Source: Sapria himalayana (taxonomy: Eukaryota > Streptophyta > Magnoliopsida > Malpighiales > Rafflesiaceae). From it: a stretch of DNA of 64,000 bases. Below the pieces are notes generated by a model that worked only from the letters and a program-made list of their open reading frames with translations, ran no database searches and was not told where the DNA came from. The position numbers and the translations under genes were made by a program. Within the stretch, counting starts at the first letter, position 1. Every line of letters starts with the position of its first letter. Location: assembly GCA_029783825.1 (NCBI GenBank), contig JAREIK010010338.1, positions 48,161 through 112,160 of the forward strand, read 5' to 3'. Positions 63,001 through 64,000 of this stretch are shown piece after piece.

Positions 63001-63860
63001 ATAAGTTTAGCATCTGATGTGAATGCTGTCAGCAAGAGAGAGAAAGCAAGGATCATTATTTTCAACAGGAAAGATTGCTACAGAATTATTGGAAAAATTA
63101 GAAATAGAAGCAGATATAGAGAGATGCATAGGAAGATTAAGGGACAGGATAAAGAATGGTCGAAAAAACATACAAAGAACAAATTTTAAAATGGTTAAAA
63201 AAATTATATTCCACATATAGCAGAATGGTCCCTATGGAAAGCTAGGAATAAAAGTAGATAAAAAATGCTGAAATGAGGTCAAATATATTATAAAAGATTA
63301 AAAGAGAATGCTCTTTATTTGCATGTAACCCGATAAAAAAACAAAAAACTAGGATTAGACGAAAACAGGAAAAAAGCATGGGTCTTAATACAATCATAGT
63401 GAAAAGTCAAGTATAAAGATCACAAGCTAGAACAAGCCTCCGCAAGGAGGTCTATCTCTTACACGAATGGAAGTTTCAAAAGAGAAATGGGAGTAGCAGG
63501 CAGAGGATGAGTGATAAGAAATAAAGAGGCGGAGTGATAAGAGCTTTACAATGAGGAGTCTAGCCTCCTCGGTACTACGGATATTATGGCCTTGCACAAG
63601 AGGTTGGAAATTATAAGGATAATAATTTCTCAAATATTTCAAGTGCAAGTAGATTCAAAATATTGGTGTAAGAGGTAAAATAGAATTATGGAGATTTGAG
63701 AAAAAAATATTAGTATTAAAAAATATTTAACATCAAAGGTGAAATAATGCACATATATAGAGAGGCAAATGCACTTGTAGATAAATTAGAGAGGAATGCA
63801 TGAAGAAAGGGACACAAAAGTTTGATGTAATAGTATCCTGAAATGGTTAAAGGCTTAATG
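60056..63860 (+). pseudogene. LINE-2 ORF2 (endonuclease, reverse transcriptase, RNase H), broken
   Basis: The start ATG at 60056 overlaps the ORF1 stop by 8 bp. Endonuclease traces are NIRGVANTP (near 60078), VEPMIKK, WIICGNFNVIKK near 60423 (catalytic DFN reads NFN) and VDFLGSNYTWL near 60545. RT pieces are AAGPDGWNNIFFQRNWS (61387-61437), LKLDLSKAFDRVEW (near 61758-61800), GLRQGDSLS near 61938-61965 and VYADDIIIFTNA near 62077-62112, with YADD intact. An open stretch at 62175-62519 covers ITGFAQKKGALMYLGCSINEG and SWKEDLLCMAGRILL. RNase H traces are TNGSFKREMGVAG near 63460 and YREANALVDKLERN near 63750. Many stops and frameshifts show that it is dead. Confidence 0.88.
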
Positions 63861-64000
63861 AATTAGATAAAAAAAGCTTTCGTATATTGAATTCAGAAGC
63901 TAAAAAAGTAAAATACAAAACTAGCAGGAGGCTTGTCAGATATAAAGAGGGCTACATTATTATTAACTAACTTTTGCAGTTTTTGTCTCTTTGTAAAAAT

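Larger units (their letters stand above)
58431..64000 (+). mobile_element. LINE-2: related L1-type element, + orientation, 3' end outside the window
   Basis: It begins right after the LINE-1 tail with a leader like that of LINE-1 (CTCTCTCAATTCTAGAAAGAG). The same domain order follows: DUF4283, charged ORF1 tail, endonuclease, RT, zf-RVT and RNase H. It is more broken than LINE-1 in ORF1 and of similar decay in ORF2. The 3' tail is not reached. Confidence 0.88.

Noticed and set aside
1..64000. tRNA, rRNA, miRNA genes or an intact host gene
   Set aside because: None could be supported. Every recognisable coding segment belongs to a transposable element family and carries stops or frameshifts.

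Overview
This window is intergenic, repeat-built DNA from a large plant nuclear genome. No intact host gene, tRNA or rRNA was found. The evidence is the transposon set: a Ty3/Gypsy element primed by initiator-Met tRNA, two hAT elements with BED-finger transposases, three En/Spm (CACTA) elements with TNP2 and Transposase_24 genes, and two plant L1-type LINEs with DUF4283 ORF1 and a C-terminal RNase H. All coding parts seen are decayed. The species cannot be told from the sequence.

Layout: (1) 1-3640, the 5' half of a Gypsy element (LTR, primer site, gag, protease, reverse transcriptase), cut off just after the RT catalytic motif. (2) 3650-37177, a degenerate TATC tetranucleotide satellite, always TATC on the + strand. 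It is split into four blocks (A 3650-12186, B 15875-17661, C 21198-25955, D 35659-37177; about 16.6 kb in total) by hAT#1 (+), hAT#2 (-) and CACTA#1 (25956-35658). (3) 37178-42334, CACTA#2, a 5'-truncated + strand copy that keeps its 3' terminus. (4) 42335 to about 49500, CACTA#3, on the - strand, head-on to CACTA#2, with a nearly full-length but broken TNP2. (5) 49640-51100, GA- and AT-rich simple repeats. (6) About 51110-58430, LINE-1, ending in a 1.1-kb AAGAATAAG tail. (7) About 58430-64000, LINE-2, a related copy directly downstream, running off the window.

Most notable results: the TATC array has a higher-order repeat of about 1.94 kb, so the first copy (near 24037) gives an internal 'empty site' for CACTA#1 and confirms its ends and 3-bp target duplication. 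The CACTA family carries a duplicated module with a long GCN-type triplet expansion and a palindromic TATATGTACATATA array, in five copies. CACTA#2 and #3 form a large inverted repeat. Both LINEs keep the same 8-bp ORF1/ORF2 overlap and the same Asp-to-Asn change in the RNase H motif.

The very long reading frames rich in YLSI, LSLS, Ala/Val or LILL are products of stop-free simple repeats and are not annotated as genes.
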